Source: Ramlibacter sp.
Lineage (GTDB): Bacteria; Pseudomonadota; Gammaproteobacteria; Burkholderiales; Burkholderiaceae_C
Direction of reading: 5' to 3'
DNA length: 64,000 bases
Assembly (NCBI GenBank): GCA_019635415.1
Contig: JAHBZN010000001.1
Coordinates: 1-64,000 of the forward strand
Part shown: one piece after another, positions 35,201 to 43,683 of the stretch
Numbering within the stretch: position 1 is the first letter of the stretch
Layout of the letters: each line of letters starts with the position of its first letter
The notes under the pieces: generated by a model
Told to the model about the DNA's origin: nothing
Databases searched by the model: none
What the model saw: the letters and a program-made list of their open reading frames with translations, nothing else
Made by a program: the position numbers and the translations under genes

Positions 35201-35932
35201 TCACGGCAGCGTGACCTGGAAGGCCTGGGTTTTGAAGTCGTCAAACACCACCCCCAGTTCGGCGGGGCCGGCCGGAACCGGCTCGGTGGCCTTGAGGCCG
35301 ATGGCCTTGCGCACACCGGGCAGCAGGTAGTTGCCGCCCTCGAAGCGCGCCAGCACCTGGCCGCCTCGGCGCAGCTGGATCTCGCGGATCTGGGCATAGG
35401 CGCTGCCGCCATTGCGGCAGACCGCCTGCAGGGTCTGGGTGTCGGGCCGCACGGCTTCGCAGGACAGGTCGCGTGCGGCCGTGGGCGGGGTGATGAACAC
35501 GGGCATGCTCAGCGCCAGGGCAATGGGCACTTCCATGGTGTTGCCCTTGGGGGCGACCGCCTCGGGCACCTCGCGCACCACCATGCGATAGGTCAGCTGC
35601 CGGCTCGCATTGGCGGGCTTGAGCAGCGCCAGCCGCACCACCTGACGGGCCCGCGGCGCCAGTTTGATGATGGGCGGCGAGAGGATCATGTCCTCCGTCA
35701 GCACCAGCTCATCGGTGCCATCGGGCTTTTGCGTCCAGCGGTTGATGTCGGCCTGCAGCGCGACTTCGGTGTCGCCCTCATTGACCAGCGTCACCGCCAC
35801 CGCGCGGTCACGCGGCTTCATGAAGATGCGCACCGGCGTGACCGAAAAGACACCCGCCAGTGCCGGCGTCATGCCCAGCAGCAACAGGCTTGCCGCGACC
35901 AGGGACCTTGGAGGGAGCTTTGAGGTAGTCAT
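35201..35932 (-). CDS. Archaic chaperone-usher periplasmic chaperone (CsuC-like)
   Basis: 243 residues: signal peptide (RSLVAASLLLLGMTPALA), then an Ig-like PapD fold (GVFSVTPVRIFMKPRDRAVAVTLVNEGDTEVALQADINRW, ILSPPIIKLAPRARQVVRLALLKPANASRQLTYRMVVREVP). It holds SCPU pilins by donor-strand complementation until the usher accepts them. The ATG at 35932 was preferred to an upstream TTG. Twelve bases separate its stop from the usher ATG. Confidence 0.93.
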   Translation of the reverse strand: MTTSKLPPRSLVAASLLLLGMTPALAGVFSVTPVRIFMKPRDRAVAVTLVNEGDTEVALQADINRWTQKPDGTDELVLTEDMILSPPIIKLAPRARQVVRLALLKPANASRQLTYRMVVREVPEAVAPKGNTMEVPIALALSMPVFITPPTAARDLSCEAVRPDTQTLQAVCRNGGSAYAQIREIQLRRGGQVLARFEGGNYLLPGVRKAIGLKATEPVPAGPAELGVVFDDFKTQAFQVTLP

Positions 35933-35934
35933 GC

Positions 35935-36381
35935 TCAAAAGCTTACCAACATTTCCAGCGGGGCATCACGGCCGCTCAGGTCGAGGATGCGCAGCGACGT
36001 GACCGTGCCCGCGCCCAGCCCGAAGCTCGTGGCGCCACCAACCGTTGCCACAGGCACACCCGGCCCGAAGTTGAAGCGGAAGGCCCCCCCGTGCGTGCCG
36101 GTGAACGGCTGGCCCGGTGCGGGGTCGATGCTGACGAATTGCCCGGTGGAACAGACCACGCGGACCACGGCGTGCGTGGCGTCGCTGTCGGCTTGGCTCG
36201 TGCAGATGCCATTGGCCGGGTTGCCCACGGGCGAAGGCGGGTTGGGCGTGACGTCGACTGGCGTCAGGCCCGTGTTCAGCGTGATCCGGACGTCGAAGAA
36301 GGAGCTGGCCACGCCCGCCTGGCAAAGGGTCGCGCTCAGGCCGATGGCGATGCCAAGGGCCAGTGAGCGCAGGCGGGACAT
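35935..36381 (-). CDS. Putative minor pilin of the chaperone-usher operon
   Basis: 148 residues with a signal peptide (LALGIAIGLSATLCQA). The mature part is beta-rich and small, with FDVRITLNTGLTPVDV resembling the first strands of SCPU pilins and two cysteines (NGICTSQ, VVCSTGQ), but the rest is divergent. Its position between the major pilin and the chaperone matches the minor subunits CsuA/CsuB. Specific role is inference. Confidence 0.7.
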   Translation of the reverse strand: MSRLRSLALGIAIGLSATLCQAGVASSFFDVRITLNTGLTPVDVTPNPPSPVGNPANGICTSQADSDATHAVVRVVCSTGQFVSIDPAPGQPFTGTHGGAFRFNFGPGVPVATVGGATSFGLGAGTVTSLRILDLSGRDAPLEMLVSF

Positions 36382-36395
36382 GGCAGGTGCGGCGA

Positions 36396-36836
36396 TCAGT
36401 AGGTGATCGTCAGGGTGCGCTGCTTGTTGGTGGCTGCGGCGTTGGTACAGGTGGCCGTGGCGCAGGTGCCCGACTGGTTGGCGGCCATGCTGCCGGTGAT
36501 CGACACGCTTTGGGCCGCGCCGGTACCGGCGGCGGGCACACCGCTCAGGGCCAGGGTGTAGGCGAGGTTGGTCGCGTCATCGGTCACGGAGGTCGAGTCC
36601 AGCGTGATCGAGGTGATGGGCAGCGTGTTGGTGCAACGCACGTTGAACGAGCTGCTGAATGTGGCGGCCGTGGACTGGAACGAGGTGTAGGTGAACGCGG
36701 CGGTGGGCGAGGTCTGGATTTCGCAGGCCGAGGTCAGGTTGATCGTCACGTCGAAGTTGCCAGTGGCGGTGGCAGCCTGCGCGGACATTCCAACAGCGGC
36801 GAGCCCCAGAGCGGTCGCCAGGATGAGCTTCTTCAT
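36396..36836 (-). CDS. Spore-coat-U (SCPU) domain major pilin
   Basis: 146 residues: signal peptide MKKLILATALGLAAVGMSAQA, then a single SCPU domain (GNFDVTINLTSACEIQTSPTAAFTYTSFQSTAATFSSSFNVRCTNTLP, GTCATATCTNAAATNKQRTLTITY). First gene of the operon, with a strong ribosome-binding site (AGGAG, seven bases before the ATG) and its own promoter, as expected for the abundant pilus-rod subunit (CsuA/B equivalent). Confidence 0.9.
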   Translation of the reverse strand: MKKLILATALGLAAVGMSAQAATATGNFDVTINLTSACEIQTSPTAAFTYTSFQSTAATFSSSFNVRCTNTLPITSITLDSTSVTDDATNLAYTLALSGVPAAGTGAAQSVSITGSMAANQSGTCATATCTNAAATNKQRTLTITY

Positions 36837-36883
36837 AGTCAATCTCCTGGTGCGGGATAAGCGGGAAGTTCCAATGAAGATGG

Positions 36884-36912
36884 ACTGTAGATGAGTCGGT
36901 AACGTTTTGCAA
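36884..36912 (-). promoter_or_regulatory. Promoter of the pilus operon
   Basis: On the minus strand -35 TTGCAA (36912-36907) and -10 TACAGT (36889-36884) are exactly 17 bases apart, 48 bases upstream of the pilin ATG. Confidence 0.6.
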
Positions 36913-37084
36913 TAAAAATACCCTTATAAATCATAGAGTTACATTTTTAAGAAGTGCATTTGCCCAAATAGTTCACGCATTTGGAGGTCAGTGGTCGTTG
37001 AGATGAAGGCCAAAGTAGTATTTGTGAAAATGTAAATAAGTCACTGAAACCACGTGCGAGAGGCCTCAAGAGAGGCCGGTCGGG

Positions 37085-37099
37085 CTAACGACTATCTAA
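37085..37099 (+). promoter_or_regulatory. Two CTAA direct repeats 11 bp apart, candidate response-regulator site
   Basis: GGCTAAC and ATCTAAT place CTAA at 37085 and 37096, an 11-bp period. The same period occurs four times at 39603-39639. OmpR/PhoB-family regulators bind such 11-bp direct repeats; the regulator gene starts at 37548 in the operon downstream, so this may be autoregulation. Confidence 0.5.
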
Positions 37100-37142
37100 T
37101 TCCGGCGGGGGACCATCGGGGCTCCCCAGTCCGGAGATTGCC

Positions 37143-37544
37143 ATGAACCTCGTGTCCGAACGCGCTGCCCCGGCCCTGCTGATCCTGGCCGGGCTGCTGA
37201 CCCTGTTGCCGCTGCTGCCTTCGGCCACGGCCGCGCCCCCGGCCCCGGCGGGCGGCATGCCCCTGATCCTGCACTGGCAGTTCATGGTCGCGCTGCTGGG
37301 CGCGGGCCTGCTGGTGGCGGCCTTTGTCCCGGCGCTGCGCCTTGCGGTATTGTCGGGAGCCCTGCTCAGCAAGGGGGCACTGGTGCTGCTGGCGGTGGTG
37401 GGGCCGGCCTCGGCGGCGCTGCGGTCGCTGGCCTGGGTGGACGGCGTGGCCTTTGCGCTGGTGGCCGTGGCCGGCCTGCTGTTCGTGCAGGCGGCGCTGC
37501 AGCAGGCGCGCTGGGAAGGCGGCCTGCGCTACCGACAGGAGTGA
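37143..37544 (+). CDS. Small integral membrane protein of the two-component operon
   Basis: 133 residues with about four hydrophobic segments (APALLILAGLLTLLPLLP, FMVALLGAGLLVAAFVPAL, LAVLSGALLSKGALVLLAVVGPA, GVAFALVAVAGLLFVQAAL). No recognised domain. Its stop is three bases before the response regulator ATG, so it belongs to the same transcript and may modulate the sensor kinase; that role is a guess from position. Confidence 0.7.
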   Translation: MNLVSERAAPALLILAGLLTLLPLLPSATAAPPAPAGGMPLILHWQFMVALLGAGLLVAAFVPALRLAVLSGALLSKGALVLLAVVGPASAALRSLAWVDGVAFALVAVAGLLFVQAALQQARWEGGLRYRQE

Positions 37545-37547
37545 TGC

Positions 37548-38255
37548 ATGCGGGTTCTGCTGGTGGAAGATGACGACATGATCGGGCGCAGCCTGTCGCA
37601 GGCGCTCGAGGGCAATGGCTGGTCGGTGGACTGGGTCAAGGACGGCTTGCTGGCCCAGAGCGCGCTGGCCGATGGCGACTACGCCTGCGTGCTGCTCGAC
37701 CTGGGGCTGCCCAAGCGCGACGGCACCGAGGTGCTGCAGAAGGCGCGGGCCCAGGGCAACACCACGCCGGTGCTGGTGCTGACCGCGCGCGACGGACTCG
37801 ATGACCGCATTGCCGGCCTGGACCTGGGCGCCGACGACTACCTGCTCAAGCCCTATGAATTCCGCGAGCTGCTGGCGCGCATGCGCGCGGTGATCCGCCG
37901 GCGCGATGGCGCGGCGCACTCGGTGATCGGCGCCGGTGACCTGCAACTGGACCTGACCACGCGCGAGGTGCTGGTGCGTGGCGAGCGCTCGGCGCTGTCG
38001 GCGCGGGAGTTCTCGCTGCTGCACGCGCTGCTGGAGCGCCCTGGGGCCATCCTCTCGCGCGAGCAGCTCGAGAATCGCATCTATGGCTGGGGTGAGGAGG
38101 TCATGAGCAATGCGGTGGACGTGCTGATCCACGGTATGCGCAAGAAGCTCGGGCCTGACGCCATCCGCAATGTGCGCGGGCTGGGCTGGCGCGCCGTCAC
38201 GGCGACCCCCACAGCCCCCACAGCGCCAGCGGCCACCTCCGGGGACGCCGCATGA
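37548..38255 (+). CDS. OmpR-family response regulator
   Basis: 235 residues. The receiver domain has the acidic pair near residue 8, phosphoacceptor Asp51 (LLDLGLPKRDG), Thr79 and Lys101 (LLKPYEF). The C-terminal winged helix (LSAREFSLLHALLERPGAILSREQLENRIYGWGEEVMSNAVDVLIHGMRKKLG...IRNVRGLGWRA) is of the QseB/PmrA/TctD type. The stop overlaps the sensor kinase ATG (ATGA). Likely targets are the CTAA repeats at 37085 and 39603. The tail after the DNA-binding domain is Ala/Thr/Pro rich. Confidence 0.93.
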   Translation: MRVLLVEDDDMIGRSLSQALEGNGWSVDWVKDGLLAQSALADGDYACVLLDLGLPKRDGTEVLQKARAQGNTTPVLVLTARDGLDDRIAGLDLGADDYLLKPYEFRELLARMRAVIRRRDGAAHSVIGAGDLQLDLTTREVLVRGERSALSAREFSLLHALLERPGAILSREQLENRIYGWGEEVMSNAVDVLIHGMRKKLGPDAIRNVRGLGWRAVTATPTAPTAPAATSGDAA

Positions 38256-39592
38256 TCCGCATCTTCCCCTCGGGCCGCATGTGCTCGCTGCGCGGCGTGC
38301 TCATGATGTGGCTGCTCCCGGTGTTCGGCCTGGTCGGCGCGGTCTCGGCCGCGGGCGCCTACTGGACTTACTCCAACATGGTCACCGCCTTCATGGACGA
38401 CCAGATGACCCTGCTGGCCAACTCGCTGGCCGTGCAGCACACGCCGCCCGCGCTGCCCGCCGTCGGGCGCCAGCAGGTGCATGAATGGGGCACCTACGCG
38501 GTGCAGCTGTTTGGCGCCGGTTCGGCGCTGGAGGCCAGCTCCTGGCCCGAGCTGCGTGTGGACTACATCCCGGCGCCGGGCTTTCACGACGTGACCGCCG
38601 GCGGCGAGCGCTGGCGCGTCTACGTGGCCGACACGCCGGGCGCCCAGCATGTGCAGGTGGTGCAAAGCGGCTCGTTCCGCGCCCACCTCGCGGCGGGGCG
38701 TGCGCTGGGGGTGATCTCGCCCGTCATCATCCTGCTGGTGCTGTCGTGGCTGGTGCTGTGGGGGGTGGTGGAAATGATCTCGCGCGCCATGGGGGACATT
38801 GCCCGCCAGGCCGCCAGGCAGGACGAGCACTCCATTGCCGAGCTGCCGCTGGACCACGTGCCGCGCGAGATCACGCCGCTGGTGGCGTCGTTCAACAGCC
38901 TGCTGTCGCGGCTGCGCACCGCGTTCACCACCCAGCGCCGCTTTGTGCAGGATGCCGCGCACGAACTGCGCACGCCCATCGCGGCCATCGGCCTGCAGCT
39001 GGAGACGTTGCGTGGCGACGTGTGCTGCGGTGAAACCCAGGAGCGCTTCACGCAGCTGGAGCAGGGCGTGCAGCGTGCGCAGCGGCTGGTGGACCAGTTG
39101 CTGCGCCTGTCGCGCCAGGAGGCGGCGGCCGGTGACGCCGCGCACACCGACGTGGACGTGACCGCCGTGCTGCGCGAAAGCGTCAACGGCCTGATCCTGC
39201 TGGCCGAGCAGAAGCACATCGATCTGGGCCTGCTGCCCACCAGCGTGAGCCATGTGGCGCTGCGCTGCCCGGTGGCCGACCTTCGCAGCGTGCTCGACAA
39301 CCTGATCGAGAACGCGCTGCGCTACACACCCGAAGGCGGTGTGGTGGACGTGCGCCTGGCCGAGGAAGGCGACCGGCTGGTGATCGAAGTCATCGACACC
39401 GGCCCGGGCATTCCCCAGGAACTGATGGAGCGCGTGTTTGACCGCTTCTACCGCGTGCCCGGCACCGACGTGCGTGGCAACGGCCTGGGCCTGGCCATCG
39501 CGCGGGGCGCGGCGCAGCGCTGCGGCATGCAGCTGTCGCTGCGCAACCGCAGCGATGCCAGCGGCCTGATCGCGCGCGTGGAAACATGCTGA
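38252..39592 (+). CDS. Sensor histidine kinase
   Basis: 446 residues. Two transmembrane segments (~17-38 and ~152-174) bracket a ~110-residue periplasmic sensor domain. The H-box FVQDAAHELRTPIAAI has His237, followed by N-box LDNLIENALRYTPEGG, G1 DTGPGIP and GNGLGLAIARGAAQRCG. It phosphorylates the regulator encoded just upstream. The overall layout resembles QseC/TctE kinases. The signal is not predictable from sequence. Confidence 0.93.
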   Translation: MIRIFPSGRMCSLRGVLMMWLLPVFGLVGAVSAAGAYWTYSNMVTAFMDDQMTLLANSLAVQHTPPALPAVGRQQVHEWGTYAVQLFGAGSALEASSWPELRVDYIPAPGFHDVTAGGERWRVYVADTPGAQHVQVVQSGSFRAHLAAGRALGVISPVIILLVLSWLVLWGVVEMISRAMGDIARQAARQDEHSIAELPLDHVPREITPLVASFNSLLSRLRTAFTTQRRFVQDAAHELRTPIAAIGLQLETLRGDVCCGETQERFTQLEQGVQRAQRLVDQLLRLSRQEAAAGDAAHTDVDVTAVLRESVNGLILLAEQKHIDLGLLPTSVSHVALRCPVADLRSVLDNLIENALRYTPEGGVVDVRLAEEGDRLVIEVIDTGPGIPQELMERVFDRFYRVPGTDVRGNGLGLAIARGAAQRCGMQLSLRNRSDASGLIARVETC

Positions 39593-39602
39593 AACAGGCG
39601 GG

Positions 39603-39639
39603 CTAACCCCGGCCTAAGTTTCCGCTCAGAGCACGCTAA
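39603..39639 (+). promoter_or_regulatory. Four direct repeats on an 11-bp period, candidate response-regulator site
   Basis: CTAA at 39603, CTAA at 39614, CTCA at 39625 and CTAA at 39636 form four phased half-sites (GGCTAAC, GCCTAAG, CGCTCAG, CGCTAAT). A TACAGT -10 box starts at 39651, 11 bases after the last repeat, the geometry of PhoB-type activated promoters where the repeats replace a -35. The gene controlled is the small exported protein at 39742. Confidence 0.6.
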
Positions 39640-39650
39640 TTCACGCCACC

Positions 39651-39656
39651 TACAGT
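39651..39656 (+). promoter_or_regulatory. -10 box TACAGT downstream of the direct repeats
   Basis: TACAGT with no -35 at the usual distance; the phased CTAA repeats occupy that position. Predicted leader to the ATG at 39742 is about 80 bases. Confidence 0.45.
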
Positions 39657-39741
39657 GAGAACACGGTTGACGCAGGAGCAGAAAAAAGCCCAGGCAACAA
39701 CCGGCAACCCGGTTTCAACCACTCACTGAAAAGGTCTCATC

Positions 39742-40038
39742 ATGAACAAGTCTTCCGCCCTCATCGCCATCGCTGCCTTCGCTGCCCTCGCCTCCACCGG
39801 TGTGCGCGCCGAATCGCCCGACGCCTCCACGCAATTCGCAGTGCAGGCCCAGAGCACCCGCACCCGCGCCGAAGTCATGGCCGAAGCCGCCAACGTGGCC
39901 CGCACCCGTGGCACCGAGCCGGCCGGTTCGCGCGTCGCCGCGCCCCTGCAGTCCGGCCTGGACACCGCCACGGTCCGCGCCGAAGCCGCGCAGGCCCTGC
40001 GTCTGGGCCAGATCTCCAGCGGCGAGCTGAGCCTGTAA
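39742..40038 (+). CDS. Small exported protein (DUF4148-like)
   Basis: 98 residues: signal peptide MNKSSALIAIAAFAALASTGVRA and a short, Ala/Arg/Glu-rich mature part (STRTRAEVMAEAANVARTRGTEPAGSRV, TVRAEAAQALRLGQISSGELSL). The repeated RAEV/RAEA segments are reminiscent of DUF4148 periplasmic proteins of Burkholderiales. The phased repeats upstream suggest it is a main output of the adjacent two-component system. Function unknown. Confidence 0.72.
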   Translation: MNKSSALIAIAAFAALASTGVRAESPDASTQFAVQAQSTRTRAEVMAEAANVARTRGTEPAGSRVAAPLQSGLDTATVRAEAAQALRLGQISSGELSL

Positions 40039-40086
40039 GCGTGACGCGGCCCACGGCCGCCACCCCGGAACCCGCGATAATCCGGT

Positions 40087-40114
40087 CTTGAAAAGTCGCA
40101 CGAGCGCCCCTAGT
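40087..40114 (+). promoter_or_regulatory. Sigma32-type heat-shock promoter of htpG
   Basis: CTTGAAA (40087-40093), 13 bases, then CCCCTAGT (40107-40114) closely match the heat-shock consensus CTTGAAA-N13/14-CCCCAT-T. This fits the chaperone gene starting at 40156, giving a ~35-base leader. Confidence 0.75.
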
Positions 40115-40132
40115 TCAGGGGCGTTTCGTTTT
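40104..40132 (+). terminator. Hairpin with T-rich tail overlapping the htpG promoter
   Basis: CGCCCCT (40105-40111)-AGTTC-AGGGGCG (40117-40123) followed by TTTCGTTTT. It looks like a rho-independent terminator for the upstream small gene, yet its left arm is the sigma32 -10 region. It may serve as both. Confidence 0.55.
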
Positions 40133-40155
40133 GTCCCAGCCTTTGATTCAAGACC

Positions 40156-42075
40156 ATGAGCAAGCAAACCCTGTCTTTCCAGGCCGAGGTGGCGCAACTG
40201 CTGCACCTCGTCACCCATTCGCTGTACTCCAACAAGGAAATCTTCCTGCGCGAGCTGGTGTCCAACGCGTCCGACGCCTGTGACAAGCTGCGCTTTGAAG
40301 CCCTGAACAACAGCGCGCTGTACGAGGATGCCCCCACGCTCGAGGTGCGCGTGAGCTTCGACAAGGAAGCCAGGACCCTGACCATTGCCGACAACGGCAT
40401 CGGCCTGTCGCAGCAGGAAGCCATTGACAACCTGGGCACCATCGCCAAGAGCGGCACCCGCGAGTTCATGAGCAAGCTCAGCGGCGACCAGAAGGCCAAT
40501 GCGGCCGAGCAGGGCCAGCTCATCGGCCAGTTTGGCGTGGGCTTCTACTCGGGCTTCATCGTGGCCGACAAGATCACCGTGGAATCGCGCCGCGCGGGCC
40601 TGCCCGCCAGCGAAGGCGTGCGCTGGATCAGCGGCGGCGCCGGCGACTTTGAAGTGGAGGCCGTCGACCGCCCGCAACGCGGCACCAGCGTCACGTTGCA
40701 CCTGCGCGACGACGCCCTGGACTACCTGAACACCTGGCGCCTCAAGGACATCATCAGCAAGTACTCCGACCACATCGCCCTGCCCATCCAGATGCGCAAG
40801 GAAGAGTGGAAGGAAGGAGAAGAGGGCAAGGGCGGCGAGATGGTGCTCACCGACGAGTGGGAAACCGTCAACCAGGCCAGCGCGCTCTGGACCCGCCCCA
40901 AGAAGGACATCAGCGACGAGCAGTACGCGGAGTTCTACAAGGCCATCAGCCACGACTTTGAAGCGCCGCTGGCCTGGAGCCACAACCGCGTCGAGGGCAG
41001 CACCGAATACACCCAGCTGCTGTTCATCCCCGGCAAGGCGCCGTTCGACCTGTGGAACCGCGACAAGAAGGCCGGCGTCAAGCTGTACGTCAAGCGCGTG
41101 TTCATCATGGACGACGCCGAAGCGCTGATGCCCACGTACCTGCGCTTCGTCAAGGGCGTGATCGACTCGGCCGACCTGCCGCTGAACGTGAGCCGTGAGC
41201 TGCTGCAGGAAAGCCGCGACGTGAAGGCCATCCGCGAAGGCAGCACCAAGCGCGTGCTGTCGATGCTCGAGGACCTGGCCCGCCAGGAGAAGGCCGAAGA
41301 CGCCTCGGACGACGACAAGGCCAAGTACGGCAAGTTCTACGCCGAGTTCGGCGCCGTGCTCAAGGAAGGCCTGGGTGAAGACACCGCCAACCGCGAACGC
41401 CTGGCCAAGCTGCTGCGCTTTGCCTCCACCACCAGCGACACGGTGACCGTCTCGCTGGCCGACTACAAGGCGCGTATGAAGGAAGGCCAGGAGGCCATCT
41501 ACTACATCACGGCCGACACGCTGGCCGCCGCGCGCAACAGCCCGCAGATCGAGGTGTTCCGCAAGAAGGGCATCGAGGTGCTGCTCATGACCGACCGCGT
41601 GGACGAGTGGGCCCTGAGCTTCCTCACCGAGTTCGACGGCACCCCCCTGCAAAGCGTGGCCAAGGGCGCGGTGGACCTGGGCAAGCTGCAGGACGACGAG
41701 GAAAAGAAGGCCGCCGAGGAAGCCGCCGAGACCTTCAAGCCCGTGCTGGCCAAGCTCAAGGAAGCGCTCAAGGACAAGGCCGAGGACGTGCGTGTGACCA
41801 CACGCCTGGTCGATTCCCCGGCCTGCCTGGTGGTGCAGGACCACGGCATGAGCCTGCAGCTGTCGCGCATGCTCAAGGCCGCGGGGCAGAGCGCGCCCGA
41901 GGTCAAGCCCGTGCTCGAGGTCAACGCCGATCACGCGCTGGTGAAGAAGCTCGACGGCTCGGTGCACTTCAACGACCTGGCCCACATCCTGTTCGACCAG
42001 GCGCTGCTGGCGGAGGGCGGCCTGCCCGATGACCCGGCGGCCTATGTGAAGCGCGTCAACGCGCTGCTGGTCTGA
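40156..42075 (+). CDS. htpG: Molecular chaperone HtpG (Hsp90)
   Basis: 639 residues: the GHKL ATPase domain opens with [46 protein letters not shown] and includes [26 protein letters not shown] and [17 protein letters not shown]; middle-domain Hsp90 blocks are [39 protein letters not shown]. It ends without a eukaryotic MEEVD. ATP-dependent cytosolic folding factor, controlled by the sigma32-type promoter upstream. Confidence 0.97.
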   Translation: MSKQTLSFQAEVAQLLHLVTHSLYSNKEIFLRELVSNASDACDKLRFEALNNSALYEDAPTLEVRVSFDKEARTLTIADNGIGLSQQEAIDNLGTIAKSGTREFMSKLSGDQKANAAEQGQLIGQFGVGFYSGFIVADKITVESRRAGLPASEGVRWISGGAGDFEVEAVDRPQRGTSVTLHLRDDALDYLNTWRLKDIISKYSDHIALPIQMRKEEWKEGEEGKGGEMVLTDEWETVNQASALWTRPKKDISDEQYAEFYKAISHDFEAPLAWSHNRVEGSTEYTQLLFIPGKAPFDLWNRDKKAGVKLYVKRVFIMDDAEALMPTYLRFVKGVIDSADLPLNVSRELLQESRDVKAIREGSTKRVLSMLEDLARQEKAEDASDDDKAKYGKFYAEFGAVLKEGLGEDTANRERLAKLLRFASTTSDTVTVSLADYKARMKEGQEAIYYITADTLAAARNSPQIEVFRKKGIEVLLMTDRVDEWALSFLTEFDGTPLQSVAKGAVDLGKLQDDEEKKAAEEAAETFKPVLAKLKEALKDKAEDVRVTTRLVDSPACLVVQDHGMSLQLSRMLKAAGQSAPEVKPVLEVNADHALVKKLDGSVHFNDLAHILFDQALLAEGGLPDDPAAYVKRVNALLV

Positions 42076-42092
42076 ACCTGCGGCGCGGTGGC

Positions 42093-42120
42093 TTGCCAGC
42101 GCGCCACGCCTGCCTAGAAT
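42093..42120 (+). promoter_or_regulatory. Promoter of the glycine-rich lipoprotein gene
   Basis: TTGCCA (42093-42098) and TAGAAT (42115-42120) are 16 bases apart. The ATG at 42128 is seven bases past the -10, which predicts a leaderless transcript. Confidence 0.55.
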
Positions 42121-42127
42121 GGCGCGC

Positions 42128-42538
42128 ATGAAGCACGCCCTTGCCACCGCCCTGTGCGCCGCCCTGCTGGGCGGCTGCAGCTCCGTCGGGGTCAACCTCA
42201 GCGTGCCCATCGGGCCGATCTCGATTGGCATGGGGCTCGGCACAGGCGGCGTGACCGGCAGCGTGGGCGCATCGGTGGGCGGTGTGGGCGGCTCCGTGGG
42301 GGTGTCCGCCGGCTCGGGCGGCGTCAGCGGCAACGTGGGGGCCAACGCCGGCCCGTTGAGCGCGGGCGTGGGCGTCAATGCCCAGGGCCAGGCCAACGGC
42401 AATGTGGGCGTGGGCGGCACCGTCTCGGTGGGCCCGGCCAGCGTGGGCGTCAACGCCAGCTCGGGCGGGGTGCTGCGCTCTTCGCCTCCCACCACGACGC
42501 GCAGCGTGGTGAGCGCAGGGGACCTGGTGGCGCCTTGA
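42128..42538 (+). CDS. Glycine/valine-rich putative lipoprotein
   Basis: 136 residues from this ATG (an in-frame ATG at 42119 lies inside the -10 box). MKHALATALCAALLGGCSS carries a lipobox (LLGGC). The mature part is almost wholly Gly/Val/Ser/Asn in short quasi-repeats (GSVGASVGGVGGSVGVSAGSGGVSG, SAGVGVNAQGQANGNVGVGGTVSVG), suggesting an extended or beta-helical surface tail. No recognised family. Likely anchored in the outer membrane. Confidence 0.72.
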   Translation: MKHALATALCAALLGGCSSVGVNLSVPIGPISIGMGLGTGGVTGSVGASVGGVGGSVGVSAGSGGVSGNVGANAGPLSAGVGVNAQGQANGNVGVGGTVSVGPASVGVNASSGGVLRSSPPTTTRSVVSAGDLVAP

Positions 42539-42575
42539 AGGGGCTTTGGGGCGGGATTTTCGACTTATCTGGGTT

Positions 42576-42621
42576 GTAGCCCTTGGTGATTGGCCACCAT
42601 GCGCTACGTAATCCGTAGCGA
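42576..42621 (+). repeat. REP-like dispersed repeat
   Basis: TTGTAGCCCTTG at the left, ~17 bases, then the hairpin CGCTACG (42603-42609)-TAATC-CGTAGCG (42615-42621). Lies between the convergent lipoprotein and kinase genes, where it may also end transcription. Confidence 0.7.
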
Positions 42622-42642
42622 TTCAAGGCTTGAAAGTCCGCC

Positions 42643-43647
42643 TCACACCACCAGCGCCGGCTCCTGCATCGCCTCCATCTGCTCTTCCAGCATCTGCACC
42701 TGGCCCTGCCAGTAGTCGCTGCTGCCAAACCAGGGGAAGGCGGCAGGAAAGGCGGGGTCGTCCCAGCGGCGGGCCAGCCACGCGCTGTAGTGGATCAGGC
42801 GCAGTGTGCGCAGCGGCTCGATCAGTACCAGCGCCTCGCGGTCGAACTCGCGGAACTGCTCATACCCGTCCACCAGCGCGCCGAGCTGGCGCTGGCGCTG
42901 GGCGCGGTCGCCGCTGAGCAGCATCCACACATCCTGCACGGACGGGCCCATGCGCGCGTCGTCCAGGTCCACAAAGTGCGGGCCGCCGCCGGGCTGGTCT
43001 TCCGGCGTCCAGAGGATGTTGCCGGGATGGCAGTCGCCATGCAGCCGCACCAGACCGCCGCTGGAGCCCTCAACCCGCAGGGCTTCGGCATGGGGCGTGA
43101 TCACATCAATCGCGGCCTGGCAGGCCGCGGCCCAGGCCGACTGCACGTCCAGCGGCACCTTGTGGTGGGCGAGCAGCCAGTCGCGCGGCTCGATGGCAAA
43201 GGTGGCCAGGTCGATGACGCCGCGGTGCCCGAACGGGCGCGCCGCGCCCACGGTGTGGATGCGCGCGAGGAAGCGGCCAATCCACTCCAGCACCTCGTCG
43301 TTGTCCAGCTCGGGCGCACGGCCGCCGCGGCGCGGGCTCACGCTGAAGGCAAAGCCGGCGTGGTGGTGCAACGTGGCGCCCTGCAGCACCAGCGGGCCCA
43401 CGGCGGGCACTTCGGCGGCCATGAGTTCGGCGGCGAACGCGTGTTCCTCCAGGATCTGCGCCTCGCTCCAGCGGCCGGGCCGGTAGAACTTGGCGACCAC
43501 GGCCGAGCCGTCCTCCAGGTGCGCGAGGTAGACGCGGTTCTCGTAGGAGCTCAGCGCCATTAGCCGGCCGTCGCCGTGCAGGCCCACGGTGGCCAGCGCG
43601 TCGAGCACCACATCGGGCGTCAGCGATTCATAGGGGTGTGAAGACAT
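42643..43647 (-). CDS. srkA: Stress-response serine/threonine protein kinase (SrkA/YihE-like)
   Basis: 334 residues of the aminoglycoside-phosphotransferase-like kinase fold: YESLTPDVVLDALATVGLHGDGRLMALSSYENRVYLAHLEDGSAVVAKFYRPGRWSEAQILEEHAFAAEL at the N-terminus, catalytic loop LVRLHGDCHPGNILW and metal site PHFVDLDDARMGPSVQDVWMLL. These match SrkA/RdoA, a kinase that protects cells under Cpx/thiol stress. Stands alone, minus strand. Confidence 0.92.
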   Translation of the reverse strand: MSSHPYESLTPDVVLDALATVGLHGDGRLMALSSYENRVYLAHLEDGSAVVAKFYRPGRWSEAQILEEHAFAAELMAAEVPAVGPLVLQGATLHHHAGFAFSVSPRRGGRAPELDNDEVLEWIGRFLARIHTVGAARPFGHRGVIDLATFAIEPRDWLLAHHKVPLDVQSAWAAACQAAIDVITPHAEALRVEGSSGGLVRLHGDCHPGNILWTPEDQPGGGPHFVDLDDARMGPSVQDVWMLLSGDRAQRQRQLGALVDGYEQFREFDREALVLIEPLRTLRLIHYSAWLARRWDDPAFPAAFPWFGSSDYWQGQVQMLEEQMEAMQEPALVV

Positions 43648-43683
43648 GGGGCATTGTCGCCGCGCCCCGCGGCGAGGGCCGCC

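Larger units (their letters stand above)
36837..37142. promoter_or_regulatory. AT-rich divergent control region
   Basis: 306 bp between the pilin operon (minus) and the two-component operon (plus). The middle (about 36900-37050) is distinctly AT-rich. It contains the pilin promoter (36884-36912) and, at the other end, the two CTAA direct repeats (37085 and 37096). No gene or RNA was seen. Confidence 0.6.
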
